Shown one piece after another: positions 14,802-23,197 of a stretch of 27,731 bases of DNA (the first letter of the stretch is position 1; each line of letters starts with the position of its first letter). The notes under the pieces are model-generated. The model ran no database searches and was not told where the DNA came from. It was given only the letters and a program-made list of their open reading frames with translations. Origin of the DNA: Streptosporangiaceae bacterium (GTDB lineage Bacteria; Actinomycetota; Actinomycetes; Streptosporangiales; Streptosporangiaceae); contig JASHTQ010000645.1 of assembly GCA_030040475.1 (NCBI GenBank), forward strand, positions 1-27,731, in the 5' to 3' direction. A program made the position numbers and the translations under genes.

Positions 14802-15263
14802 TCAGCCCCTGATCTGTGCGATTTGAGCCTGGGACAAGACCGGCGTGTTCACCAGGTCGGTGTACTTGGTCACGTCGGCAGGCGACAGGTACGCGTCGGA
14901 CGCGCCGATACCGGTCCTGTCCGTCGCGGCGGACATGATGCCCGTCCCGGACGAGGAACTCGCGGTGCGCAGGGTCACCTGCGGGAACTGCGAGTGGTGG
15001 GCCGATCTCCAGTGGGAGAACAGCGGGGCCATCAGCGAACTGCCGGTTTCCGACAGCGTCAGCGAGGCCCAGACCGGTGTCGTCGGCGCCGGGGTCGCGC
15101 CGGAGGCCAGCGACGGCGACGTGGTCCGGCTACCGCCGCTGCAGGCCGCCAGGGTCAGCATCGGGGTGAGGGCGGCGGTATACGCCAGCGCGGGCACGGC
15201 GAGTGCCCTCCTGCCGGGGCGGCTGCCCGCAAGAGGTCGAGCGTGTTCCGCACGCAACGGCAC
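14802..15263 (-). pseudogene. Truncated PstS-like phosphate-binding lipoprotein
   Basis: From GTG 15261-15263 (GAGAGGA RBS) the 153-residue product has a basic N-terminus, hydrophobic core, and lipobox LAAC with Cys41. The mature part contains the first quarter of a PstS domain: LTLSETGSSLMAPLFSHW, TASSSSGTGI, and GASDAYLSPADVTKY, the residues that line the phosphate site in the first lobe. It then ends at QAQIAQIRG where full PstS proteins (about 370 residues) continue into the hinge and second lobe. Neither lobe could close on phosphate. Frames beyond the stop show no PstS remainder before the GntR gene starts 61 bp on. The most likely reading is a gene cut short by rearrangement. A working short lipoprotein is possible, since its signal and RBS are intact. 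It is divergent from the complete pstS and belongs to a different PstS subfamily. Confidence 0.7.
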
Positions 15264-15705
15264 CGTGTCCTCTCCCGTCCTCGACCGGAGCGCGGAGGCA
15301 AGAACTGAGCCTGCCCACGCCCAATAGATATTCACCCCGAATGAACGGGAAAGGAATCTCAAAATAACGGGCAGGCGGCCAGTTGATGTCATGTAGGTGA
15401 ACACTACCCGCGGCAAGCGGACGGCAGATGATCCAGAATCCGCGCTGGCCCGCAGGCATGCGGTCAGCACGTCACCGCACGCCTTGACGGCACGGGTGTC
15501 CGGCGGCTCCGCCCCGAGGGAAAAGGCGGAAAGCCAAGACACGAGAACTTAACTTTCTAGCCACCTGCTGTCCATTTGACATTTGTCCGCAAGTACCGGC
15601 GGCGCCGACAAACTGTACTCGGACACCACGGTTTGCAGGCTGACCGGCCTTCCGGGCTGCTCGTTGCGGCCGAAGAACCGATAGAACCTGTAAGGAGTAC
15701 CCGAT
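15264..15705. other. Divergent regulatory region between the truncated and intact pstS genes
   Basis: The 442 bp have no convincing gene. GTTCACC, the core of the Streptomyces PHO-box unit, occurs on the minus strand at 15396-15402, and ATTCACCCCGAATGAAC lies at 15331-15347. Neither forms a clean 11-bp direct repeat, so PhoP binding is only suggested. A consensus-like TTGACA lies at 15576-15581 on the plus strand but has no good -10 at 17 bp. The region is AT-richer than its surroundings. The intact pstS has a strong GTAAGGAG RBS at its right end. Confidence 0.35.
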
Positions 15706-16815
15706 ATGCAGCTTCGACGCAGACGGCAGCTCACGACGGCGGGCTTTGCCGTCGTCGCGCTGGGCCTTGCGGCATGTTCCTCGTCGAGTTCCTCGACGAC
15801 AACGAGCAGCGGCACGACGACCACACCCTCGGCAAGCGCGGCCGCGAGCACGAGTTCGGTGAGCGGCACGATCAAGGCGGCCGGCTCGACGTTCCAGACC
15901 AACTTCCAGCAATCTGCAATTGCCGCATTCAAGTCGGTCGACCCGAACATCACCGTCGACTACGACCCGGTCGGCTCGGGCACGGGCCGCAGCGACCTCT
16001 ACTCGAACACCGTCCTGTTCGCCGGCTCCGACTCGCCGGTCCCGGCGAAGGAGGCGTCGGAGGTCCCGGCGGGCAAGACGATCCTGTACTTCCCGGTGCA
16101 GATCGGCCCGATCGCGATCGCCTACAACCTGCCGGGCGTCACCGGGCTGAAGCTGGACGCGACCACCCTGGCCGGCATCTTCCAGGGCACGATCAAGACC
16201 TGGGACGACCCGGCGATCAAGGCCCTCAACCCGGGCGTCAACCTGCCGAGCAGCACGATCACCCTGGCCGTCCGCTCCGACTCCTCCGGCACCACGGCGA
16301 ACTTCTCCCAGTACCTGGTGGACGCGGCAGGCAGCGCGTGGAAGCTCGGCACCGCCTCGACCATTACCTGGCCGTCCACGGCGCGCGCGGGTGACGGCGG
16401 CAGCGCCGTGGCGCAGATCGTCAAGACCACGACCGGCTCCATCGGCTACGTCGACTTCTCCACCGCCAGCGCGGCCGGCCTGACCGCCGCGTCGATCAAG
16501 AACTCGGCCGGCGACTTCGTGGCGCCCTCAAGCGCGTCCGCGGCCGCGGCCGCGACGCACGTCACCGTGGCGGCCAACCTGACCTTCCTGACGGCTGACG
16601 AACCGGGCGCGACCTCCTACCCGATCGCCTACCAGTCCTGGGACCTGGTCTACTCGGTCCAGCCCAACGCGACCGACGTCGCCCTGCTCAAGGCCTACCT
16701 GGGTTACCTGCTCAGCCCGGCCGGCCAGGCTCTGCTTACCCCGCTCAACCTGGCGCCGCTCCCGTCGGCCATCGACCAGGCGGCCATCGCGCAGCTGAGC
16801 AAGATCACTTCGTAG
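15706..16815 (+). CDS. pstS: Phosphate ABC transporter substrate-binding lipoprotein PstS
   Basis: The 369-residue exported lipoprotein captures phosphate outside the membrane and delivers it to PstCA. The signal peptide has a basic start (MQLRRRRQL), a hydrophobic stretch, and lipobox LAAC with Cys24. A Ser/Thr-rich linker of about 25 residues follows, as in surface-anchored lipoproteins. The binding domain begins IKAAGSTFQTNFQQSAI (the GST-type phosphate loop), then GSGTGRSDLYSNTVLFAGSDSPV and RSDSSGTTANFSQYL, all standard phosphate-contact motifs. The C-terminus reads YLLSPAGQALLTPLNLAPLPS. The ATG has AAGGAG upstream. It is the first gene of pstSCAB, 42 bp before pstC, and is expected to be induced by phosphate starvation through PhoR-PhoP. 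Confidence 0.96.
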   Translation: MQLRRRRQLTTAGFAVVALGLAACSSSSSSTTTSSGTTTTPSASAAASTSSVSGTIKAAGSTFQTNFQQSAIAAFKSVDPNITVDYDPVGSGTGRSDLYSNTVLFAGSDSPVPAKEASEVPAGKTILYFPVQIGPIAIAYNLPGVTGLKLDATTLAGIFQGTIKTWDDPAIKALNPGVNLPSSTITLAVRSDSSGTTANFSQYLVDAAGSAWKLGTASTITWPSTARAGDGGSAVAQIVKTTTGSIGYVDFSTASAAGLTAASIKNSAGDFVAPSSASAAAAATHVTVAANLTFLTADEPGATSYPIAYQSWDLVYSVQPNATDVALLKAYLGYLLSPAGQALLTPLNLAPLPSAIDQAAIAQLSKITS

Positions 16816-16857
16816 GGTTATGCACATGATTGTCACAGTTCGGGCGAGCGGATCGTC

Positions 16858-17844
16858 ATGAGCGCCGTGACGAAGGCGGACCCGGCCACCCCGGCCGGGT
16901 CCGCCAGCCCGCTCCACCACCGCAGGCCGCTCGGCGACCGGGGCTTCCAGATCCTGGCCCTCGTCGCAGGCCTGCTGGTCCTCATCATCCTCGTCCTCAT
17001 CACGTACACCACGGCCGAACAGTCCACCACGTGGTTCAGCACCGCCGGCTTCAAGGGCATCTTCTCCGTCGCGTTCAACGGGAACACCGCGTTCGGCGCG
17101 ATGGGCGTCCTGTACGGGACGGTCGTTGCGTCGGCCATCGGGATCATCATCGGGGTGCCGGTCAGCGTCGGCATCGCGCTGCTGCTGACGCAGGTGGTCC
17201 CCGCCCGGTGGGCGCGGCCCTTCGTGTACGTGATCGACCTGCTCGCCGTGGTCCCGTCGGTGGTCTGGGGGCTGTGGGGCATCATCGTGCTTGTCCCCTG
17301 GCTGCAGAAGATCTACTTGCACGTCGCGTCGGGCCTGGATGGCGTCCCGGTACTCGGCACGTTGTTCGGCGGGCCGAACGTCACCGGTGCCTCGTTCTTC
17401 ACCGCCGGCCTCATCCTGGCGATCATGATCACCCCGATCATCACCTCGCTGTCCCGCGAGGTGATCGCGACCGTGCCCGAGATCGACAAGGAAGGCGCGT
17501 ACGCGCTCGGCGCCACCCGCTGGGAGATGATCCGCGGCGCGGTCTGGCCGCACAGCAAGGGCGGCGTGACCGGCGCGGTCCTGGTCGGGTTCGGCCGGGC
17601 GATGGGCGAGACGATCGCGGTCGCGCTCGTCATCGGCGACTCGGTCGAGGTCACCCCGCACCTGTTCTACAGCGGCCACTCGATCGCCGCGATCATCGCG
17701 CTGCAGTTCGGCGAGGCCAACGGCGGTGAGTTCCGCTCGGCCCTGATCGGGCTCGGCCTGTTCCTGTTCGTGCTCACGATCCTGGTCAACCTGGTGGCCC
17801 GCTGGTTCGTGGAGCGCTCGGCGCGGCGGGCAAGGGGGGCATGA
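16858..17844 (+). CDS. pstC: Phosphate ABC transporter permease PstC
   Basis: The 328-residue integral membrane protein is one of the two permease subunits that form the phosphate channel. After a cytosolic 25-residue lead there are about six membrane segments, the first being ILALVAGLLVLIILVLITY. The ABC-permease EAA-type coupling loop is EIDKEGAYALGATRWEMIRGAVWPHSKGG (about 206-234), which docks on PstB. The family motif DLLAVVPSVVWGLWG is also present. The stop overlaps the pstA start by 4 bp (ATGA), so the two permeases are made together. The start at ATG 16858 has only a weak RBS, which may tune its level against the abundant PstS. Confidence 0.95.
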   Translation: MSAVTKADPATPAGSASPLHHRRPLGDRGFQILALVAGLLVLIILVLITYTTAEQSTTWFSTAGFKGIFSVAFNGNTAFGAMGVLYGTVVASAIGIIIGVPVSVGIALLLTQVVPARWARPFVYVIDLLAVVPSVVWGLWGIIVLVPWLQKIYLHVASGLDGVPVLGTLFGGPNVTGASFFTAGLILAIMITPIITSLSREVIATVPEIDKEGAYALGATRWEMIRGAVWPHSKGGVTGAVLVGFGRAMGETIAVALVIGDSVEVTPHLFYSGHSIAAIIALQFGEANGGEFRSALIGLGLFLFVLTILVNLVARWFVERSARRARGA

Positions 17845-18755
17845 TGGCAGCCGCTTTCGATTCGCTGGCACAGTCGCCAGCCCAGGCGGTCGACCTGCGG
17901 GAGCCGTCCGGCTGGCGGCGGTCCAAGAACCAGATCATGACCGTCCTCATGTGGCTCGCGTTCCTGATCGTCTTGATCCCGCTCGGCTTCGTGCTCGTCA
18001 CGCTGGTCGCCAAGGGCGCCGACGCGATCAGCTGGCAGTTCCTTACCAACAGCACGATCCCGCCCAATGTCGTGCCGCTCGGCACCGGCGGCATGGGCGC
18101 CGCGGTGGTCGGCACGCTGGAGATCACCGGCTTCGCCACCCTGCTGGCGGTGCCGCTGGGCGTGCTCGGCGCCGTCTACCTCAACGAGTACGGCGGCAAC
18201 GGCATCCTCGCCCGGCTCATCTCGTTCATGTCCTCCGTCATGACCGGGGTGCCGTCGATCATCATGGGCCTGTTCATCTACATCATCTGGGTGCTGCACT
18301 TCGGGTACTCGGGCATGGCGGGCTCGTTCGCCCTGGCCTGTCTGATGCTGCCGATCGTGATCCGCTCCAGCTACGAGATCCTCCGCCTGGTACCGGACAG
18401 CCTCAGGCAGGGCAGCTACGCCCTGGGCGCCACCAAGGCCCGCGTCACGCTGACCGTGGTGCTCCCGGCGGCGCTGAGCGGCATCGTCAGCGGCGCGCTG
18501 CTGGCCGTCGCGCGGGCCGCCGGGGAGACGGCGCCGCTGATCTTCACCGTCCTCACGGTGGAGCAGACCAACCCCAACCTGTTCAGCGGGCCGGACACCG
18601 CGCTGCCGCTGCAGATCTTCTCGAACGCGCAGTCCGCCTACACGGGCGCGAACGCCCGCGCCTGGGGCGCGGCGCTCACGCTGGTCGCGATCACCTTCAT
18701 TTTGATGATCGTGGCCCGTATCGTCACGGCCCTATTCACCCGCAATACCCGCTAG
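17841..18755 (+). CDS. pstA: Phosphate ABC transporter permease PstA
   Basis: The 304-residue second permease subunit has about six membrane helices. Its first helix is [20 protein letters not shown] and the coupling loop is [31 protein letters not shown] (about 187-217). It includes the family segment [19 protein letters not shown]. The start ATG (17841) lies within the last codons of pstC (ATGATGG); the second ATG at 17844 is also possible. Eight bases separate its stop from the pstB start. With PstC it forms the transmembrane path for phosphate. Confidence 0.95.
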   Translation: MMAAAFDSLAQSPAQAVDLREPSGWRRSKNQIMTVLMWLAFLIVLIPLGFVLVTLVAKGADAISWQFLTNSTIPPNVVPLGTGGMGAAVVGTLEITGFATLLAVPLGVLGAVYLNEYGGNGILARLISFMSSVMTGVPSIIMGLFIYIIWVLHFGYSGMAGSFALACLMLPIVIRSSYEILRLVPDSLRQGSYALGATKARVTLTVVLPAALSGIVSGALLAVARAAGETAPLIFTVLTVEQTNPNLFSGPDTALPLQIFSNAQSAYTGANARAWGAALTLVAITFILMIVARIVTALFTRNTR

Positions 18756-18762
18756 GGATCCC

Positions 18763-19632
18763 ATGGAAGAGCAGCAGGAGAAGGAAGTCCTCCCCCGACT
18801 GGACATCCCCGCCACGGCGCCGGAGGCGCTATCGGCCGGCCCGTCCGTGTTCGACGTGCAGAACACGTCGATCTACTACGGCCCGTTCCGTGCGGTGACC
18901 GACGTCTCGCTGACCGTCTACGAGAACGAGATCACCGCGTTCATCGGGCCGTCGGGTTGCGGCAAGACGACGGTGCTCCGCAGCCTCAACCGGATGAACG
19001 ACCTGATCGTCGGCGCCCGGGTGGAGGGCGACATCCGCTACCGCGGCGTGCCCCTGTACGGCGTAGGCGTGTCCGCGACCGCTGTCCGGCGTCGCATCGG
19101 GATGGTCTTCCAGAAGGCCAACCCGTTCCCGAAGTCGATCTACGACAACATCGCCTACGGGCCGCGCATCAACGGCATCCGCAACAAGGGCAAGCTGGAC
19201 GAGATCGTCGAGCGGTCGCTGATGCAAGCCGCGCTCTGGGACGAGGTCAAGGACAGGCTCGGCAAGTCCGGCCTCGGCCTGTCCGGCGGGCAGGCGCAGC
19301 GGCTGTGCATCGCCCGCACGCTCGCGGTGGAGCCGGACGTCGTGCTGATGGACGAGCCCTGCTCGGCCCTCGATCCGATCGCGACGGGCCGCATCGAGGA
19401 CCTGATGCGGGAGATCAAGGACAGGTACACGATCGTCATCGTCACGCACAACATGCAGCAGGCAACCCGGGTCAGCGACCGCACCGCCTTCTACTCGGTG
19501 CGCCGCGACGAGAAGCCGGGCGGATCCGATACCCGCACCGGCGTCCTCGTCGAGTACGGGCCGACCGCGCAGATCTTCGGCGACCCGCAGGACGAGCGCA
19601 CCAAGGCCTACGTCACCGGCCGGATGGGCTGA
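18763..19632 (+). CDS. pstB: Phosphate ABC transporter ATPase PstB
   Basis: The 289-residue ATPase powers phosphate uptake on the inner face of the membrane. All ABC motifs are present: Walker [11 protein letters not shown]-loop [16 protein letters not shown], signature LSGGQAQRL, Walker B VVLMDEP, D-loop SALD and H-loop VTHNMQQA. A 30-residue N-terminal extension ([16 protein letters not shown]...) precedes the family core. In the phosphate-specific family it works with PstC and PstA. ATG 18763 has AGGGA six bases upstream. The gene closes the operon and ends 25 bp from the convergent phoU stop, with no clear terminator between them, so the two transcripts may overlap. Confidence 0.97.
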   Translation: MEEQQEKEVLPRLDIPATAPEALSAGPSVFDVQNTSIYYGPFRAVTDVSLTVYENEITAFIGPSGCGKTTVLRSLNRMNDLIVGARVEGDIRYRGVPLYGVGVSATAVRRRIGMVFQKANPFPKSIYDNIAYGPRINGIRNKGKLDEIVERSLMQAALWDEVKDRLGKSGLGLSGGQAQRLCIARTLAVEPDVVLMDEPCSALDPIATGRIEDLMREIKDRYTIVIVTHNMQQATRVSDRTAFYSVRRDEKPGGSDTRTGVLVEYGPTAQIFGDPQDERTKAYVTGRMG

Positions 19633-19657
19633 GCATGAGCAGCGGTAGCGCGCTGGA

Positions 19658-20308
19658 CTAGCTTGCCTGGCCAGACGCGGAGCCGGCCAGGTAGACCACC
19701 CGGCGGGCAATGTTGACCGCGTGGTCGCCGATGCGCTCGTAGAACCGTGCCACCAGCGTCATCTCCATCGTCACGGGCAGCGGCATGCTGCCCGAGGCCA
19801 GCTCGGCGATCAGGCTGGAGTAGAGCTGGTCCATCTCGTCGTCGCGCTCCTCAAGCGCGACGGCCGCGTCTCGATCGCGCTTGTACCAGCAGTCCGAGGC
19901 CTCACGCCACATGTCGGCCGCGACCGTGCCCATCCGCTCGACGATCCCCCGGGCCCGCGGCGTCAGGGCGTCGGCAAGGAAGTGGTTGCCCCTGGTGGCG
20001 ATCTGGATGACAAGGTCGTGGGACAGCTCGAACTCGGTGAGCACGCGCAGCACGGACAGCAGGAACCGCAGGTCGTCGGCGACCGGCGCCTGCAGCAGGA
20101 TGTCCCTGTTGGCCAGTGCCTCGGTCTCCGGGTACAGCGCGCTGATCGTCCTGTCGCGCTCGGTCAGCCGCTGCATGATCTCGCCGTTGCCGGTCAGCAG
20201 CGCCTTAGTCGCCTCGGGCAGGTCCTCGGCGACTATCGCGAACAACTCGATGATCTTGGCCTCGATGGCCTCGAGATCACGCTCGAACTCCTGCCGGTGC
20301 TCGGACAT
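19658..20308 (-). CDS. phoU: PhoU/PhoY-family phosphate signalling regulator
   Basis: The 216-residue protein is all-helical with two PhoU repeats, each a three-helix bundle. The metal-binding signature of the second repeat is visible as ERDDEMDQLYSSLI plus ARFYERIGDHAVNIARRVVYL; the first repeat has ERDRTISALYPETEALANRDI. PhoU bridges the PstSCAB transporter and the PhoR sensor and keeps the Pho regulon off in high phosphate. The length is typical. The gene is convergent with pstB. A hairpin at 20364-20399 separates it from the upstream DUF1416 gene, so it has its own promoter; a GTTCACC on the minus strand at 20353-20359 lies about 45 bp before the ATG. Confidence 0.95.
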   Translation of the reverse strand: MSEHRQEFERDLEAIEAKIIELFAIVAEDLPEATKALLTGNGEIMQRLTERDRTISALYPETEALANRDILLQAPVADDLRFLLSVLRVLTEFELSHDLVIQIATRGNHFLADALTPRARGIVERMGTVAADMWREASDCWYKRDRDAAVALEERDDEMDQLYSSLIAELASGSMPLPVTMEMTLVARFYERIGDHAVNIARRVVYLAGSASGQAS

Positions 20309-20363
20309 GAGCCAAGCCTAGTTGCCGCCCGGCTCCGCGTTCGTGTCCGGAAGGTGAACAATG

Positions 20364-20399
20364 CGGGACGGGCGCGCCACCGCGGGTGCGCCCGTCCCG
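20364..20399 (-). terminator. Strong 12-bp hairpin terminator after the sulfurtransferase operon
   Basis: CGGGACGGGCGC and GCGCCCGTCCCG form a perfect 12-bp stem around a 12-nt loop. It lies 8 bp after the DUF1416 stop and before phoU on the minus strand. The T-rich side (TCCCTTTCT) is on the plus-strand flank, so the fold is bidirectional, but its place fits termination of the minus-strand operon. Confidence 0.75.
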
Positions 20400-20406
20400 T
20401 CCCTTT

Positions 20407-20712
20407 CTACAGGGCGACGTTGACGGTCGTCACCTGGCCGTAGTCCGCCTGCACCGCGCGCTCGGCGCGCAGGCCGCCCGGAGCGAGGATGCGCAGCGTC
20501 CACGGCCCGGGAGCGGCGAAGAACCTGAACCCGCCGTCGGCGCCGAGCGGCACCTCGGCCACGAACTCGTCGCCGGTCCCGAGCAGCCGCGCGTACCCGG
20601 TGCCCACCGCGGCGCCGTCGTGCACGACCCGTCCCTCCACGACCGCCTGGCTGCCCGTCGCGGCCGACGCCGCGACGCCGCCCGCGGGGGCGCCGCATCC
20701 GTCAGCGGTCAC
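20407..20712 (-). CDS. DUF1416 protein (SseC-like)
   Basis: The 101-residue protein belongs to DUF1416, the partner always seen after CysA/SseA-type sulfurtransferases in actinobacteria (SseC/Rv0814c in M. tuberculosis). The family starts with a Cys-containing leader (MTADGCGAPAGG) and then a beta-rich, carboxypeptidase-regulatory-like domain (VVEGRVVHDGAAVGTGYARLLGTGDEF ... PGPWTLRILAPGG). The biochemical role is not established; a part in handling sulfane sulfur or thiolation is inferred from the fixed gene pair. The start GTG overlaps the sulfurtransferase stop (GTGA). A strong hairpin follows its stop. Confidence 0.88.
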   Translation of the reverse strand: MTADGCGAPAGGVAASAATGSQAVVEGRVVHDGAAVGTGYARLLGTGDEFVAEVPLGADGGFRFFAAPGPWTLRILAPGGLRAERAVQADYGQVTTVNVAL

Positions 20713-21551
20713 CGGGCCTCACCCAGCTCGATGGGCACGCCCACCAGCGACCCGTACTCGGTCCACGAGCCGTCGTAGTTCTTCACGTTGGGCTGCTCGA
20801 GCAGCTCGTGCAGCACGAACCAGGTGTGCGCGGAACGCTCGCCGATCCGGCAGTAGGCGATGGTGTCCCGGCCGAAGTCCAGGCCCGCCTCGTCGGCGTA
20901 CAGGTGGCGGAGCTCCTCGTCGCTACGGAACGTGCCGTCCTCGTTCGCCGCCTTGGACCAGGGCACGTTGCGCGCGGTGGGAATGTGACCGGCCCGCTGG
21001 GCCTGCTCCTGCGGCAGGTGCGCCGGGGCGAGCAGCCTGCCAGCGAACTCGTCGGGAGAGCGGACATCGACCAGGTTCCGCTTGCCGATCGACGCCAGCA
21101 CCTCGTCCCGCAGGGCGCGCAGCGAGGAGTCCTGCTCGGTCGCGGTGTAGCTGGTCCGCGGGCGCTCCGGCACGTCGGTGCTCAGCTCGCGCGAGTCAAG
21201 CTCCCACTTCTTGCGGCCGCCGTCGAGCAGCAGGACCTTGTCGTGCCCGTACAGCCTGAAGTACCAGTACGCGTACGCGGCGAACCAGTTGTTGTTGCCG
21301 CCGTACAGCAGCACCGTGTCGTCGTTCGAGATCCCCCGCTCGGACAGCAGCGCCTCGAACCCCGTCTTGTCCACGAAGTCGCGGCGGACGGGATCCTGCA
21401 GGTCCTTTTTCCAGTCGAGCTTGATCGCGGTCGGAATGTGCCCCTTGTCGTAAGCACTGGTGTCCTCGTCTACCTCAACGATCACGACATCGGGGTCACC
21501 GATATGGGCTTCGGCCCAGTCGGCGTCCACGAGGACGTCGGAGCGACTCAT
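20709..21551 (-). CDS. Thiosulfate sulfurtransferase (rhodanese), CysA/SseA type
   Basis: The 280-residue tandem rhodanese transfers sulfur from thiosulfate-type donors to acceptors. The N-terminal inactive domain spans residues 1-125 and the C-terminal domain carries the active Cys234 in IAYCRIGERSAHT (CRxGxR loop). The hallmark CDGWSxE-like end appears as NYDGSWTEYG. It matches mycobacterial CysA2/SseA-type proteins as I recall. The ATG has a strong AAGGAGG RBS 8 bp upstream. The preceding 240-nt leader starts at a leaderless Cys-containing ORF (21697-21792), suggesting cysteine-dependent control. It is translationally coupled to the DUF1416 gene. Confidence 0.93.
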   Translation of the reverse strand: MSRSDVLVDADWAEAHIGDPDVVIVEVDEDTSAYDKGHIPTAIKLDWKKDLQDPVRRDFVDKTGFEALLSERGISNDDTVLLYGGNNNWFAAYAYWYFRLYGHDKVLLLDGGRKKWELDSRELSTDVPERPRTSYTATEQDSSLRALRDEVLASIGKRNLVDVRSPDEFAGRLLAPAHLPQEQAQRAGHIPTARNVPWSKAANEDGTFRSDEELRHLYADEAGLDFGRDTIAYCRIGERSAHTWFVLHELLEQPNVKNYDGSWTEYGSLVGVPIELGEAR

Positions 21552-21696
21552 CTAAGTACCTCCTTGTTGGCACCGGCCAGCTCGCTAGGCAACGGGCCGG
21601 CCTGGAAAGTTCCGCTTGATGAACAGATGCGCCTTGGTCAGTTCGCCGGGCCGCCGATCCGGCCGCGGGCTCAGCAAGGTGCAAGGGTCTTTAGGG

Positions 21697-21792
21697 TCAA
21701 GGCCGCGGAGAGCTCGGACAGATGGCCGTGGCGACATGGCAGAAGTCCACGGCACGACGCTTGGTCAGCGTCCTGGCTGTCAGGCAGATCAC
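21697..21792 (-). CDS. Leaderless Cys-containing leader ORF, Ms5788A-type, upstream of the sulfurtransferase gene
   Basis: GTG at 21790-21792 is the first base of the predicted transcript and opens a 31-codon ORF. It contains TLTKRRAVDFCHVATAICP and ends at TGA 21697. The LTKRRAVD..C motif resembles the Ms5788A-family leader peptides placed before the same sulfurtransferase operon in mycobacteria and Streptomyces, which are known as cysteine-responsive attenuators. Here the three Cys codons (positions 3, 18, 25) are spread out, not clustered. The downstream leader can fold CCGGCC against GGCCGG near the sulfurtransferase RBS. Function is inferred from homology and position. Confidence 0.7.
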   Translation of the reverse strand: MICLTARTLTKRRAVDFCHVATAICPSSPRP

Positions 21793-21799
21793 GAACCAG

Positions 21800-21828
21800 A
21801 TGCTATTCGGCCTCGGTCCGGCTGTCAC
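21800..21828 (-). promoter_or_regulatory. Promoter with leaderless start for the Cys leader ORF
   Basis: On the minus strand GTGACA (21823-21828) and TAGCAT (21800-21805) are 17 bp apart, and seven bases later the GTG start codon occupies the expected +1. This is a near-consensus sigma-70 promoter and a leaderless initiation site for the sulfurtransferase operon. Confidence 0.65.
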
Positions 21829-21890
21829 TTCCGAACCGGGGACCATTCCCCGCATTGCCGGCGGAACTGGTGAAGAATGCCGCCTAATCG

Positions 21891-22382
21891 TCATTCACCG
21901 CCCGCAGCGACGGCGGTGCCCAGGACGGTATCCAGCGCGGCGATCACGTCCGCCTGTCGCGGCTGGCCGACGGCGCGGCTGACGATGCCGCCGCCCGGGC
22001 CCAGGACGAGCACCGTGGGCGTGCTCGTGACGCGCAGCCGCTGTGCCAGGTCCAGGCGCGCCACGGCATCGATCTCGACGTGGGTCACGCCCTCGGCCGC
22101 TGCGGCGATCCGGGCCAGCATCTGCCTGGTCGGGCGGCACGGCGCGCAGAAGGCGGTCGAGAACTGGACCAGCGTGGCCCGCTCGCCAAGGCCGCCGCCG
22201 AGATCGGCCTCGGTCAGGATCTCCGCCCCGTCCGCGGCGGCCGCGGTCCCGGGTCCGGCAGACCCGGCCGTCACGGCCGCGGCTCCGAGGACCCTGAACC
22301 GGCCGGCCCGGCGGCGCAGCGCAACGCCGAGCACGGTCGCCACCAGGAGAGCCACAACCAGCGCGATAATTCCCAGGGTCAC
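21891..22382 (-). CDS. Membrane-anchored thioredoxin-family protein (ThiX-like)
   Basis: The 163-residue protein has one N-terminal membrane helix (about residues 3-21) and a positively charged RRR stop, then a thioredoxin fold with the redox motif STAFCAPCRPT (Cys79/Cys82, CAPC) and the cis-Pro loop VTSTPTV. It resembles the M. tuberculosis thioredoxin-like ThiX (Rv0816c), which also lies beside the sulfurtransferase gene. The RRR follows the first helix, so the redox domain is more likely cytosolic than exported; this is inferred from the positive-inside rule. It ends 98 bp before the leader ORF promoter and may be its own unit or follow the sigma/anti-sigma genes. GTG 22382 has GGTAGGA just upstream. 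Confidence 0.88.
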   Translation of the reverse strand: MTLGIIALVVALLVATVLGVALRRRAGRFRVLGAAAVTAGSAGPGTAAAADGAEILTEADLGGGLGERATLVQFSTAFCAPCRPTRQMLARIAAAAEGVTHVEIDAVARLDLAQRLRVTSTPTVLVLGPGGGIVSRAVGQPRQADVIAALDTVLGTAVAAGGE

Positions 22383-22430
22383 GTCCTACCACAGCACCGG
22401 CGCGGCGGCGGGCATTCCCGGGCCGTCTGT

Positions 22431-22484
22431 ACGCAGGCACTCAGCCACGCGGGCACTCAGGAACGCAGGCACGCGGGCACTTAG
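22431..22484. repeat. Imperfect direct repeats at the end of the anti-sigma gene
   Basis: CACGCGGGCACTCAG (22446-22460) recurs as CACGCGGGCACTTAG (22470-22484), and ACGCAGGCACTCAG (22431-22444) is a related third unit. The last copy contains the anti-sigma stop codon, so the others read as duplicated copies of that gene end in the spacer before the thioredoxin gene. Confidence 0.5.
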
Positions 22485-23197
22485 GTCGGCGTGACGGTGA
22501 CCAGGACCTGGCTGCCCGAGGTGATCTGGAAGTCGGTGATCCCCCCCGCGGTGCTCGGCATCGAGCCCGCGTACCACACGTGTCCCTCGTCGTGGGCCGT
22601 CGTCCAGGCGGCCACCTCGGTGCGGGTCCCGTCGGGGTGCACGACGTAGAGCTCGCAGGTGGTCCCGATCGGGATGTGGTCGACGAGCACCTCGAACGCG
22701 TGTCCCCACAGCTCCTTGGCGTAGGCCACGCTGGCGCTCGCCCCGGTGACCGAGCTGCTGCCGTTGGCGGTATCCCACGCGGCGGTCCCCGGCACGAGCG
22801 GGACCTTGACCACCTGGGTGCTCCCGCCGATGGAGCGCAGTCCGCCGAACAGGCCGGCCGCGATCACCAGCACGGCGGCGGCCGCGGAAAGGAGACGCCA
22901 CCGGTTCCTGCGCCGCCTGGCCTCGGCGAGGTCGAGTACGGTGCCGAGCAGCTCCGGCGGCGCGGGCTCGTCGACGGCCGAGCGCACGGCATCGTCGGCG
23001 CAGATCCGGCTGACCTCGTCCGGGTTCACCCGGGCCAGCAGGGCGGGCAGGCCGGCCAGGCCGGCCAGCTCGTCTCGGCAGTCCCGGCAGGTGGCCAGGT
23101 GCGCGTCGACAAGCGCGCGCTCGGCGGGATCGATGGCCCCGAGCACGTAGACGCCGAGTGATTGCCTGGCGTCTGGGCAGTCCCATGTCTGCGTCAT
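22481..23197 (-). CDS. Zinc-finger anti-sigma factor with one membrane helix (RskA-like)
   Basis: The 238-residue protein holds its ECF sigma factor inactive and releases it on a signal. The cytosolic N-terminus carries the ZAS motif H33-x3-C37-x2-C40 (DAHLATCRDC), with an extra Cys7. A single membrane helix spans about residues 102-120 after an RRRRNRWR stop signal. The outer part (121-238) is the beta-rich RskA-type domain (ELYVVHPDGTRTEVAAW...VWYAGSMPSTAGGITDFQITSGSQVLVTV), a likely sensor. Its start overlaps the sigma factor stop (ATGA), so they are coupled. Confidence 0.92.
   Translation of the reverse strand: MTQTWDCPDARQSLGVYVLGAIDPAERALVDAHLATCRDCRDELAGLAGLPALLARVNPDEVSRICADDAVRSAVDEPAPPELLGTVLDLAEARRRRNRWRLLSAAAAVLVIAAGLFGGLRSIGGSTQVVKVPLVPGTAAWDTANGSSSVTGASASVAYAKELWGHAFEVLVDHIPIGTTCELYVVHPDGTRTEVAAWTTAHDEGHVWYAGSMPSTAGGITDFQITSGSQVLVTVTPT

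Noticed and set aside
15396..15402. GTTCACC as a PHO-box core, here and at 20353-20359 before phoU
   Set aside because: A 7-mer is expected about three times in this window by chance, and neither site has the second 11-bp repeat unit. Mentioned only as a hint in the intergenic entries.
16528..17871. 447-codon minus-strand frame opposite pstS and pstC
   Set aside because: Asp/Arg/His-rich shadow opposite well-defined transporter genes.
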